64,000 nucleotides of DNA from [Clostridium] aminophilum DSM 10710. Its GTDB lineage: Bacteria > Bacillota > Clostridia > Lachnospirales > Lachnospiraceae. The notes under the pieces were generated by a model, which ran no database searches, had not been told where the DNA came from, and saw only the letters and a list, made by a program, of their open reading frames with translations. Position 1 is the stretch's first letter. Each line of letters opens with the position of its first letter. The stretch lies in NCBI RefSeq assembly GCF_000711825.1, contig NZ_JONJ01000015.1, positions 1 through 64,000 on the forward strand, given 5' to 3'. Of the stretch, positions 45,279 through 53,443 are shown piece by piece. The position numbers were made by a program, and so were the translations under genes.

Positions 45279-47414
45279 TTATCCGATTAACGTTCTGTAA
45301 AGACCTTCCTGCGCGTACAGTTCCTCATGTGTTCCCTGCTGCACGATCCGGCCGTGTTCCATCACATAGATCCGGTCACAGTCCACGATGGTGGAAAGCC
45401 GGTGCGCTACAATCACGCAGGTGGTTCCCTTTTCCCGAAGCGCTTTCATCGCCCTGTCCTCTGTACGCGCATCCAGCGCGGATGTAAACTCATCCAGAAA
45501 AAGCAGTGTCGGCTCATGCGCCAGCGCTCTCGCCAGCTCGATCCGCTGGAGTTCCCCTCCGGAGAAATTCCGTCCGTTTTCTTTCATCCGGACGCTGTAA
45601 TTCTTCTTTTCCCGGCTGATCCGTTCATGAATCTGAGCATCTCTCGCCGCCAGAATCACTTCATAATCCTGAATGGTACTGTCCCACATCTTGATATTGT
45701 TATAGACGGAATCCTCAAACATCATCGTTTCCTGATCCACGCCGGACACAGAGGAATAAAAAACTTCGTCCGGAATCTCCTCCCGGCGTCGGCCTGCATA
45801 GAAAATCTCGCCGGACTCGGGCTGATAGAGGTCTGACAGAACTTTGATGAGGGTGCTTTTTCCGCACCCGCTCTCCCCGACAATCGCCACCATTTGCCCC
45901 GGACGAACCTCAATGCTGACATGATCCAGTGCCAGCCGGTCCCCGGCATGATAACGGTAACAGATATCCCTCGCCGAAAGTCCGCCCTCGAGTTTGTCGA
46001 CATTTTCCATCGTATCCGTCCGCGGGGACAGGCGGGGTCTTGTCGCCCGGCTGTTGATGTCATCGATCCGCTCAATATTGGTCCGCATGGTCTGAAGCAT
46101 ATCGACCGAACCCACACAGCGGTTGACCGATGTGATCATGTTTCCTAAAATTCCCTGAAACAGCGACATCCCGCCCAGGGTAATGTTTCCGTGAACCACA
46201 AAATACGCCCCCATAAAGAGTAATACAGCCTGAAGAAGGTTCTGGGAGAGCATGCTGATCAGATTGGACACAGCAGAATACCGGAACTGAACCATACGGT
46301 TTTTCTGATAACGGTACTGCGACCGGTACCACATATTGTAAAACGAGTGCTCCGCCCCGGACGCCTGAATCGTGTCAATCATATTCATCCCGTTCAGCAG
46401 TGATGCATTGACGGAGTTCCCGTTCGTGACCATGCTTCTGGACGCAATCGCCCTCTTATTCTGAACCAGCGTGCTCGAAAAGACCGATCCCGCCACAAGA
46501 AGCGCACAGATTCCGGCAATAAACGGCTGATAGCGGAACAGATATATGAGATAGACGATCGACATCATCATATCGATGCTTCTCGGAACCACGGCTTTCA
46601 GAATCGAGTTGTCCAATGTGATATTGTTCTCCATTCTCGAGATCAGATCATAGGCACTGTGTTCCTCAAAAAAACGGAGCGGCTGGCGGAAAATATTTTT
46701 GAACAGGCGGATCCCGGAAACGGCGGAAGCCTTCCGGCTGGACCGGTCGACATGACGGGTTTTGAGAATACTGAACATCACATAGAGTACCATGGCCGCC
46801 GCATAATACCGGATCAGCCCCTCTGCGCCATCCGAAACCACCGCCGTTCTGCTGCCCATGTGCCGGTCCAGAATCTGTTTTTCCAGATTCATCATAAAAA
46901 CGTTCAGTGCAATACATCCGGCGGTATAGACCAGCATCACGGCCATCGGCCCACGGAGCGTTTTCAGCCGGCTGCTGATCTGGCTGAACAGCGGTTCTCT
47001 TCTTCCACCGGCCTGAAATTCCTTCGTCTTCCGGAATACCAGCACGGTTCCGGAAAAAAGCTGTTCAAACTTTTCCAGCCGGATTCCGTACGTCCCCCGG
47101 GCCGGATCGACGATACGGACCAGATCTCCCCGGATCGATTCGATCAGACAGTAATAACGCCTTTTCCACCGGACCATGACCGGAAACTCCTGATTTCGCA
47201 GCTCCGGGATCGTCATGTTCCGGATTTCTGTCTCCAATCCATAGACAAGAGCCGCGTCGGCGATCTGCTGCGGGCTGGACCCGTTCCGGGAAGACACGCA
47301 GACTTCCCGCATGTCACAAATCGGAACAAAACGCCCGAAATATCCCAGCATCATACACAAAGCGGTTGCCGCATTTTCACCGTTCTGCATCTGAATCATA
47401 ACCGGTATCTTCAC
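45279..47414 (-). CDS. NHLM/NHLP-type bacteriocin-export ABC transporter with degenerate C39 peptidase domain
   Basis: 711 aa: N-terminal C39-like domain (about 1-130), six membrane segments (about 160-440), and an ATPase with intact Walker A (VGESGCGKSTLIKV), signature (FSGGELQRIELARA) and Walker B (LLFLDEFTSALD). In family members the first domain has Q-M-E-x-x-E-C-G-A-A, with Cys cleaving leader peptides, and an N-H-F-V-V His motif. Here these read QMQNGENAATA and RRYYCLI, so both Cys and His are gone, while the Asp motif DPARG remains. The domain can hardly cleave, but may still bind a leader. GTG start, with AAGGA 8 nt upstream. The substrate is unknown. Confidence 0.88.
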   Translation of the reverse strand: MKIPVMIQMQNGENAATALCMMLGYFGRFVPICDMREVCVSSRNGSSPQQIADAALVYGLETEIRNMTIPELRNQEFPVMVRWKRRYYCLIESIRGDLVRIVDPARGTYGIRLEKFEQLFSGTVLVFRKTKEFQAGGRREPLFSQISSRLKTLRGPMAVMLVYTAGCIALNVFMMNLEKQILDRHMGSRTAVVSDGAEGLIRYYAAAMVLYVMFSILKTRHVDRSSRKASAVSGIRLFKNIFRQPLRFFEEHSAYDLISRMENNITLDNSILKAVVPRSIDMMMSIVYLIYLFRYQPFIAGICALLVAGSVFSSTLVQNKRAIASRSMVTNGNSVNASLLNGMNMIDTIQASGAEHSFYNMWYRSQYRYQKNRMVQFRYSAVSNLISMLSQNLLQAVLLFMGAYFVVHGNITLGGMSLFQGILGNMITSVNRCVGSVDMLQTMRTNIERIDDINSRATRPRLSPRTDTMENVDKLEGGLSARDICYRYHAGDRLALDHVSIEVRPGQMVAIVGESGCGKSTLIKVLSDLYQPESGEIFYAGRRREEIPDEVFYSSVSGVDQETMMFEDSVYNNIKMWDSTIQDYEVILAARDAQIHERISREKKNYSVRMKENGRNFSGGELQRIELARALAHEPTLLFLDEFTSALDARTEDRAMKALREKGTTCVIVAHRLSTIVDCDRIYVMEHGRIVQQGTHEELYAQEGLYRTLIG

Positions 47415-47452
47415 GTCTGTTTTCCTTCCCTCCTGATCCTGGATACAACAAA

Positions 47453-47568
47453 AGAGAAGGGGTATTTTGCCTGGCTGGACAAAACCGGCTTGTGCTCACA
47501 GCCGTTCTCAAAGCTTTTCATGTGAGCATGTCCGGTTCTCTGAGAACACGATTTCCGCACCCTTCTCT
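47453..47568. ncRNA. Candidate structured RNA in the RT-exporter divergent region
   Basis: An outer 9-bp stem, AGAGAAGGG (47453-47461) with CCCTTCTCT (47560-47568), encloses about 98 nt. Inside are a stem CCGG...TGCTCAC with GTGAGCA...CCGG (about 47484-47535) and a small GTTCT/AGAAC hairpin (about 47535-47547). GAGAAC/GTTCTC copies in the large loop could form a pseudoknot with that hairpin. It could be made from either strand. On the minus strand it would begin a few nt after the exporter promoter and form the exporter leader; on the plus strand it lies upstream of the RT promoter. No known family was recognised. Confidence 0.45.
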
Positions 47569-47576
47569 CATCTGAA

Positions 47577-47605
47577 ATTATAATCCACGTCAGCCGTCAA
47601 TACAA
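47577..47605 (-). promoter_or_regulatory. Promoter of the exporter operon
   Basis: Minus strand: TTGTAT at 47600-47605, 17-nt spacer, perfect TATAAT at 47577-47582. Start expected near 47570, right at the outer stem of the structured element. Confidence 0.55.
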
Positions 47606-47625
47606 CGGTATTCCATAGAATGGAG

Positions 47626-47654
47626 TTGACTTTTTTCAGCAATCCGTACATATT
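47626..47654 (+). promoter_or_regulatory. Possible promoter of the reverse transcriptase
   Basis: TTGACT at 47626-47631, 17-nt spacer, CATATT at 47649-47654. A CCGTGT/ACACGG hairpin (47677-47697) follows in the short leader. Confidence 0.4.
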
Positions 47655-47730
47655 GTAATCGAAATCAAAAACCCGACCGTGTCATTTCTGTACACGGACA
47701 TTCTGAAATTGAGATGAATATCTGGATAAA

Positions 47731-48948
47731 ATGAAAAATAACGCGAATGGAATCTTTGACCGGGCTGCCGCTGTCGAAATCCGAGAGGATTTTCTGTCTT
47801 CCCGTCAGAAACAAAATAATTCAAAGCCCGAAAAATATGATGAAATGGCTTCTTATATACGAAGCAGCGCTGTAGAAAATGATCTGAACCGGTTAAAGCG
47901 CGGAGAATTTTTCTTTTCCGCGCCGCGGCATTTTCGGATTCCCAAAGATTTCAGCCAGCGCAAACGGGACATCTATGTATGGTACGGTACGGAAAAATAT
48001 CTCCTGAGTCTGCTCTGCTATCTTCTGCGGGATTATGACTCGATCTTTTCCCCCTGTCTCTATTCTTTCCGTTCCAAAATGAATGCACACGATTTTATCC
48101 GAAAGTTGCTGCGTTGTCCGGACACCCGGAAGTATTACATCGTCAAGGCAGATATCTCCAGTTATGCGTCTTCCATTGTCCCGGAACAGATTCTTCCGCA
48201 GTTAAAAAAGATCTTTCAAAATGATCCCGGAATGTATTCCCTCTATGAGTTTTTACTGCTCCGGCGGGAGTGTATCGAAAGAGACGGCTCCCTTGTAAAA
48301 TGCGAACCAGGAATTCTCGGCGGCAATCCGCTCTCCAATTTTCTGATGAATGTTTGTCTCATGGATCTGGATACGTATTATGAATGCCACGCTCCGCTCT
48401 ACTGCCGTTATTCGGATGATCTGATCATCTTTGCCGAAAACCGTGCAGAGGCAGAGCGGTATATCTCTTTTTTTCAATCCGTCCTGAAGGAAAAACATCT
48501 GACGGTCAATCCGGAAAAAATGCGTCTCATTGAACCGGGAGAACAGGTGGACATTCTCGGTTATTCCCTGAATCAGGGAATCCTCGACATTGCCGATCAT
48601 TCCAGGCAAAAACTTCTGCGCAAAATCCGCATGCACAGCAAGCGGCTGATTCTCGCAAAAAAAGAACGGCATCTGACCGACCGGGAAGCGGCTGTTCAGA
48701 TGACCGTCTATTGCAATAATCTTTTTTTCGGCAAAGCGGGAAGCAATGAACTCAGCTGGAGCAGATGGATTTTCCCGGTCATTAACACCATCGCATCCTT
48801 AAAGGAAATGGACCACTACGCACAGGAGGCAATCCGCTATGTATACTGCGGTTCCTTTTCCGCAAAGCGCTATCGGCTCCGCTACCGGGACCTCCAGAAA
48901 ATGGGGTACCGAAGTCTGGTCCATGAATACTACCATTTCGAACGCTGA
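47731..48948 (+). CDS. Stand-alone reverse transcriptase of unassigned class
   Basis: 405-aa RNA-directed DNA polymerase. Visible blocks: FRIPKDFSQRKRDIYV (about 68-83, fingers), YSFR (111-114), first catalytic Asp in VKADISSY (D141), GILGGNPLSNFLMN (about 194-207), active-site CRYSDD (D229, D230), and VDILGYSL (about 273-280). The C-terminus (LSWSRWIFPVINTIASLKEMDHY through GYRSLVHEYYHF) is a distinct conserved-looking block. It lacks the group II intron X/En domains, the usual YADD, retron NAXXH/VTG motifs, and the SQ motif of diversity-generating RTs. It is divergent from the exporter operon. Role unknown; a defence or regulatory RT of an unknown group is an inference. Confidence 0.88.
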   Translation: MKNNANGIFDRAAAVEIREDFLSSRQKQNNSKPEKYDEMASYIRSSAVENDLNRLKRGEFFFSAPRHFRIPKDFSQRKRDIYVWYGTEKYLLSLLCYLLRDYDSIFSPCLYSFRSKMNAHDFIRKLLRCPDTRKYYIVKADISSYASSIVPEQILPQLKKIFQNDPGMYSLYEFLLLRRECIERDGSLVKCEPGILGGNPLSNFLMNVCLMDLDTYYECHAPLYCRYSDDLIIFAENRAEAERYISFFQSVLKEKHLTVNPEKMRLIEPGEQVDILGYSLNQGILDIADHSRQKLLRKIRMHSKRLILAKKERHLTDREAAVQMTVYCNNLFFGKAGSNELSWSRWIFPVINTIASLKEMDHYAQEAIRYVYCGSFSAKRYRLRYRDLQKMGYRSLVHEYYHFER

Positions 48949-48959
48949 ACGGGATCTGC

Positions 48960-49475
48960 TTACGCCTTTTTGTTCACCATAAGCTCCGCCGCGGAAGAAC
49001 CGTTTACCATATATTTCAGCTGATACTGACGGATCGTCATCTCGATCCGGGAATCCGTCTTTACCTCCTCCGGAAGCTGTTTCAGAATGGTCTTCATATC
49101 CTCCATCAGGAGGGAAATGTTCGTATTCTGGGTTAGAATCACCTGCGCCATACTCTTCATGATTCCGAGTGTGTTGCCCCGGTTATCGATCAGAAACTGC
49201 TCCAGCTGCGCCTCTCCCACTTTCAGAAGCAGAGAATCCTCAATGGCGACCGCGGTATAAACCTGCGGTTTGCCGGTGAGCATGGAAACCTCACCGAAAA
49301 ATTTATCCGTGCCCAGAATTCCGAGAATATTTTCCTGCTCTTCTTCATAATTGACATAGAGCGCGACTTTCCCTTTCAGCACTTTATACATATACGGATT
49401 GATTTCATTCTCGCGGAAAATCACTTCTCCGTCGCAAAATTTCCGCATATTTCCACCTGTTGCTTCCTGACCCAT
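48960..49475 (-). CDS. Small cyclic-nucleotide-binding-fold protein
   Basis: 171 aa: a single cNMP-binding beta barrel (about 10-125; motifs EVIFRENEINPYMYKVLKGKVALYV, then FFGEVSMLTGKPQVYTAVA, covering the phosphate-binding cassette) plus a helical C-terminus. No helix-turn-helix is seen, so it is not a typical Crp regulator. The cassette has GEVSMLTG followed by PQVYTA and lacks the RxA Arg, so binding of cAMP or cGMP is doubtful. The start at 49475 has GGGAG 7 nt upstream, whereas the frame to 49622 starts in a Arg/Lys-rich non-coding stretch. It is 11 nt from the RT stop, tail to tail. NHLM export loci in other bacteria also carry cNMP-fold proteins. Confidence 0.85.
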   Translation of the reverse strand: MGQEATGGNMRKFCDGEVIFRENEINPYMYKVLKGKVALYVNYEEEQENILGILGTDKFFGEVSMLTGKPQVYTAVAIEDSLLLKVGEAQLEQFLIDNRGNTLGIMKSMAQVILTQNTNISLLMEDMKTILKQLPEEVKTDSRIEMTIRQYQLKYMVNGSSAAELMVNKKA

Positions 49476-49578
49476 ATCGTTTCTCCCATCCGCCGATTCG
49501 CTCCGGAATCTCCGGTCCGTCCCGGAATTCCTTTGCCGTTTTTGCCGTTTTTCCCGTTTCTTCTGTTCGCCCGCTTTG

Positions 49579-50304
49579 TTACTCTCCCTGCTCCACCTGT
49601 TTGATCTCGCTCTCGGACGCATTTTTCAGCGAATAAGTGTCAAACACCGGCTCATCCGGGAGTTTCAGTTCGATGGAATTAATCTTGTCCAGAAATGCCG
49701 TGCCGCGCTTCATTGCAATCTCAAAGACATGTCCGCCGCGTTTCCGGTCATCCGACACAAAGTGAAAATGCCAGCCCGCCGCATTGATCCCGTCCATATA
49801 ATCCGGATAATACACACAGACCAGAGATCCCTTCACATTCTCAAAGCAGAAGGATTTCTGCGTTTTGGATAAAATCGTCTTCAGCGACACATGCATGGAA
49901 CGGTAAGATGACTCCGACCTCGCGTCAATCATCGGGAACTCTCCATCAATCCGGATCACATGCATACTGTTGAGTCCGAATCCCTCTTCGATCCGGTTGT
50001 TAAGCTCCGACTTCAGTTCAGCGGCGCACCGGGCCTCTCCCATCTCAAAGGTGCGGCTCCGGTTCATATGACAGACCGCCGAAAACGGAACACCCTTTGC
50101 GGAATCCGCGACCACAACCGTTCCGTCTTCGGTTGCCCGATAGCAGACGCCGTCCAGAACGATCATTTCCCCGTCCACGTCCTCAAAAGTCCCAAGGCCC
50201 GTATCACCGTGCTTCAGCAGCTCTTCCACGGTGATCACCGGTCTGGAATATCCCAGCATCAGCGCCTGAAGTGTGGAAACCTGAAACATTTTGATTGCGT
50301 TCAT
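49579..50304 (-). CDS. alsD: Alpha-acetolactate decarboxylase
   Basis: Converts (S)-2-acetolactate to acetoin. 241 aa with the family motifs LLKHGDTGLGTFEDVDGEMIVLDGVCYRA near residue 30, VPFSAVCHMN, and the zinc site WHFHFVSDDRKRGGHVFEIAM (His ligands). The start at 50304 has GAGGAGG 5 nt upstream. There is no acetolactate synthase beside it. Together with the cNMP-fold gene (103 nt downstream) it may form a transcription unit. Confidence 0.95.
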   Translation of the reverse strand: MNAIKMFQVSTLQALMLGYSRPVITVEELLKHGDTGLGTFEDVDGEMIVLDGVCYRATEDGTVVVADSAKGVPFSAVCHMNRSRTFEMGEARCAAELKSELNNRIEEGFGLNSMHVIRIDGEFPMIDARSESSYRSMHVSLKTILSKTQKSFCFENVKGSLVCVYYPDYMDGINAAGWHFHFVSDDRKRGGHVFEIAMKRGTAFLDKINSIELKLPDEPVFDTYSLKNASESEIKQVEQGE

Positions 50305-50453
50305 ATGTCCTCCTCTTTTATCACCAGTCTGTTGCGATGGAAATGATACTTCGATGATGTGCATAACGATGCGTAATTCCTTTGGAAATCCTGAGATTCA
50401 GCAGCCATAATAAATCGCGTTTCTATTACGGGATTATTCCGGGAGAATATGTT

Positions 50454-51605
50454 TTACCCTTCATTCTGTCCAGATGGCAAATTCTCAATGTATCTGCATT
50501 TGGGATAACTGGAGCAGCCCCAGAAATGATTTCCCTGATAACTGCCTCGTTTTGCGGTCCTCATCACAAGCCGATTGCCGCATCTTGGACAGATTCTGAC
50601 TTCGTCCTCTTCCTTTCCGATATCTTCTTTCACCTTGCCCTCAACAACCGGTGACTGGAATGCCTCACTTCCGGGCTTCTGAGGTATGCCGTCTGCCACT
50701 CCAGCATCTTCAGCCACAGAAGCCTTGAAATCCGGTGCTTTGAAATCCGCCGCTTCCGAATCCGGACCGCAATGTTCAGCAGCATTATCAACCTGCTCAT
50801 CCTGATAAACCGTTTTTGTCTTTTCTTCGGCTGCCTGATTTGCAGGTTCATTTTCCACAGCACTTTTCAATTCGACAAATTTCGCAAGATAATCCGTCCG
50901 GTCTGCCCGATTCATCTCCAGAATACTGTTGCCAAAGTCCAACAGTTCCGTTTTCTTACTTTTCAAATCCGACTTCATCTGCCTCAGCGTATTGATCAGC
51001 TGATCCGCCCGGATCACTTTTCCGTCAAGTTCTCTCGGAGCATAGCGATCATTAATCAGACTTTTCGGATTTGCCAGTACTACCAGCGGTTTATTGTAAC
51101 GCTGAAAGTATAATTCAAATCCCCAGCGTGCAAGCTTGCTTTTATTAGCCTCCCGGCAGTTTTTATACACAAGCATATGACGTTCGTTTTGTGTGAGAGG
51201 ATTATAAATTCCTTCTTTAAACCTGTGCCCATTATAGGAAAATGTACGAATAAAATCCCCTTTTGCGTTGATCTCAATATCTCCAAAGAGATTCTTACAT
51301 TCAATAAAAACATTGACATAAGGAGTCAGTACAATGAAATCAATCTGTGCTGTATTTCCCTCCGGATCGACCAGACATATATCATGAAGAACCACCAGAT
51401 TCATACCGCTGTTCTTCAATTCAAACATAATTCTGTCTTCTCCAGCGATTCCGGCCTTTACGACAGCTATTTCCTTTTCAATTTTCTTATATAACGGAGT
51501 GTCCTTCTGTACCTCGTTTTGTAAATCCAACAGTTTTTCAAGGTACTCTTTTGCATCACTTGATTCTTTGAGAATCACCACTTCTGGACGTTCAAATAAT
51601 GCCAT
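50454..51605 (-). CDS. NERD-domain protein with a C-terminal zinc ribbon
   Basis: 383 aa from MALFERPEVVILKE. A helical start (about 1-45), then the nuclease-related NERD domain (about 50-190) with AGEDRI, QIDFIVLTPYVNVFIECKNL (the D..E.K nuclease-like core) and NPLTQNERH. A Glu/Ala-rich linker follows, then a topoisomerase-type C4 zinc finger (ICPRCGNRLVMRTA and FWGCSSYPKCRYI). ATG 51605 has GGAGG 9 nt upstream. NERD proteins are thought to act on nucleic acids but functions are poorly known; some are linked to defence or stress. Confidence 0.9.
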   Translation of the reverse strand: MALFERPEVVILKESSDAKEYLEKLLDLQNEVQKDTPLYKKIEKEIAVVKAGIAGEDRIMFELKNSGMNLVVLHDICLVDPEGNTAQIDFIVLTPYVNVFIECKNLFGDIEINAKGDFIRTFSYNGHRFKEGIYNPLTQNERHMLVYKNCREANKSKLARWGFELYFQRYNKPLVVLANPKSLINDRYAPRELDGKVIRADQLINTLRQMKSDLKSKKTELLDFGNSILEMNRADRTDYLAKFVELKSAVENEPANQAAEEKTKTVYQDEQVDNAAEHCGPDSEAADFKAPDFKASVAEDAGVADGIPQKPGSEAFQSPVVEGKVKEDIGKEEDEVRICPRCGNRLVMRTAKRGSYQGNHFWGCSSYPKCRYIENLPSGQNEG

Positions 51606-51668
51606 TGTTCTGTTCCTCCGGTCCATCATATATTTCAAGTATAACACAGAACAATGGTGATATTCATG

Positions 51669-51709
51669 AAAAGAGCCCGAAAGTGCTGCATGCACTTTCA
51701 GACTCTTTT
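51669..51709 (-). terminator. Intrinsic terminator of rlmI
   Basis: AAAAGAGCCCGAAAGTGC pairs with GCACTTTCAGACTCTTTT with two G-T or mismatched pairs. It is 15 nt after the rlmI stop and works on the minus strand. Confidence 0.88.
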
Positions 51710-51723
51710 CACCGTCATATATA

Positions 51724-52947
51724 TCACTTCTCGTCGCTTACCTCAAAGATATAAAACTTCAGATAATACGAATCGCCCGCGCCCCAGAGGATCGGATGAT
51801 CCGGTCCCTGTGTGTTAAACTGGATCTGGCGAAGGCGCTTGTGTGCGCTTCTTGCCGCCTCGGCGATGGTCTTTGTGAAGAGTTCCTGCGTCATGAAATG
51901 TGAGCAGGAACAGGTGGCAAGGATACCGCCGTCCTTCACGAGTTTGAGTCCTCTCATGTTGATCTCGCGGTAGCCGCGGATCGCATTCTTGGTCGCCTCT
52001 CTGGATTTGGTAAATGCCGGCGGATCCAGAATCACGACATCATATTTCTCGCCCTTCTTCTCCAGTTCCGGCAGATAATCCAGAACATTCGCGCAGACAA
52101 ATTTCACCGTCTGATCCAGACCGTTCAGCCTTGCGTTCCGTTCCGCCTCCTTCACCGCGAACTCAGAGATATCCACACCGGTGACTTCCCTTGCGCCGCC
52201 AAGTCCCGCATTCAGGGCAAAGGTTCCCATGTGTGTAAAACAGTCCAGAACTCTCGCGCCCTTACAGAGCGGCTGCATCGCCAGACGGTTCATCTTCTGA
52301 TCCAGGAAAAATCCGGTTTTCTGTCCGTTTGCGACATCAACGATGTACTTTACGCCATTCTCACAGATCTCAACATTCGGATCAAATTCCTCCCCGATGA
52401 ATCCCTTCACCGGAGCAAGTCCCTCTTTCCGGCGGACCGGCGCATCGCTTCTCTCATAAATACCGCGGATTCGGATTCCGTCCTCCGCAAGGCGCTCCTT
52501 AAGAAACTCCAAAATCATCATCTTCAGACGGTCAATGCCGAGAGCCAGTGACTCAACCACCAGGATATCCTCGTATTTATCGACCACGATTCCCGGAAGC
52601 CAGTCTGCCTCGCCGAAGATCACACGGCAGGAGGAGGTGTCAATCACTTTCTTGCGGTAATCCCATGCTTTTCTCACTCTCTCCCGGATGAAGTCCGCGT
52701 CGATCGGCGCCTTTCTCCAGCGTGAGAGCATCCGCACACGGATCTTGGATCGGCTGTTGATAAAGCCGTATCCAAGGAAGAAGCCATCGAAATCTTCTAC
52801 TTGGATAATATCACCATCCTCAAAGTTTCCTTCCATGGATGCGATCTCGTTGTCAAACACCCATGCACCGCCTGACTTGATGGTTCTTCCTTCGCCTTTC
52901 TTCAGAATCACCTTTCCGTCTTTTACCAAAGATTCTGCCATATTCAT
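51724..52947 (-). CDS. rlmI: Class I rRNA methyltransferase, RlmI type
   Basis: SAM-dependent cytosine-C5 methyltransferase for 23S rRNA, by family match. 407 aa: N-terminal PUA domain (about 1-85, GRTIKSGGAWVFDNEI and GFFLGYGFINSRSKIRVRML), a middle domain (IFGEADWLPGIVVDKY), and a Rossmann methyltransferase (VLDCFTHMGTFALNA, GVDISEFAVKEA, VILDPPAFTKS, GGILATCSCSHFM with the catalytic Cys pair region). It has no operon partner. Confidence 0.9.
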   Translation of the reverse strand: MNMAESLVKDGKVILKKGEGRTIKSGGAWVFDNEIASMEGNFEDGDIIQVEDFDGFFLGYGFINSRSKIRVRMLSRWRKAPIDADFIRERVRKAWDYRKKVIDTSSCRVIFGEADWLPGIVVDKYEDILVVESLALGIDRLKMMILEFLKERLAEDGIRIRGIYERSDAPVRRKEGLAPVKGFIGEEFDPNVEICENGVKYIVDVANGQKTGFFLDQKMNRLAMQPLCKGARVLDCFTHMGTFALNAGLGGAREVTGVDISEFAVKEAERNARLNGLDQTVKFVCANVLDYLPELEKKGEKYDVVILDPPAFTKSREATKNAIRGYREINMRGLKLVKDGGILATCSCSHFMTQELFTKTIAEAARSAHKRLRQIQFNTQGPDHPILWGAGDSYYLKFYIFEVSDEK

Positions 52948-53345
52948 TCTTCAATGGTGCTTTTTGTGACAAAATCACCATATTCCTTTCTTTCCGTATT
53001 TGTCTCCGGATTTTCACCGATCATCTTCACACTCCGGCATTTCAGTTTCTGAATCTGTGCCATACGCGAAACATCTTCCCATTCGTAAAAAACCGGCATT
53101 CATTCCATAGAGTTTACTACATCTGTGCCTTTTCTGCAAAACAATCTCATCACAGGTTCATACATTATGCTTTGTCGAAACGGGATGCCGCAACTTTGCG
53201 AGTCCGGTATTCTCATCGGCGGTCGCCGCCAAAACTCCGGGCGGCTTTTGGACGATTCAGACGAAACACGCTTCGCGAGTTTCGAACGTTTAGCGGCGGT
53301 CGCCAAGGCCTCGTGCAAGCGTGGGCTTTGGCTCGCTGCTCGCGT
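52948..53345. other. Intergenic stretch with repeated GC-rich hairpin sequence
   Basis: No gene is supported in the nearly 500-nt gap before nfnB. The part at 53217-53304 holds two copies of CGGCGGTCGCC (53217-53227 and 53294-53304) around a hairpin, CGAAAC-A-CGC-TTC-GCG-A-GTTTCG (53261-53284). A 110-aa frame on the minus strand (53100-53432) crosses it and the terminator but has no ribosome binding site and an odd composition (Arg/Ser-rich). It may be a dispersed extragenic element. Confidence 0.4.
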
Positions 53346-53386
53346 AAAAAACAGCCCGGCCGGTGCATTTCCGCTCCGGCCGGGCT
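53346..53386 (-). terminator. Intrinsic terminator of the nfn operon
   Basis: AGCCCGGCCGG (53353-53363) pairs perfectly with CCGGCCGGGCT (53376-53386); on the minus strand GTTTTTT follows. Confidence 0.93.
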
Positions 53387-53443
53387 GGACTTCTTTACGC
53401 TGACCCACGGGCAACTTGCCCGAATATATCACATTCTTACCAC

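Noticed and set aside
47480-47550. Group II intron domain V upstream of the RT
   Set aside because: The 3' arm (GTGAGCATGTCCGGTTCT) looks like a domain V 3' arm, but the 5' arm lacks the AGC triad and the loop is about 22 nt instead of a GNRA tetraloop. It also lies before, not after, the RT.
47415-48948. Retron
   Set aside because: The RT lacks the retron NAXXH and VTG motifs, and no flanking a1/a2 repeats with a priming G were seen.
53100-53432. 110-codon frame on the minus strand
   Set aside because: It crosses the strong nfn terminator and a repeat element and has no ribosome binding site.
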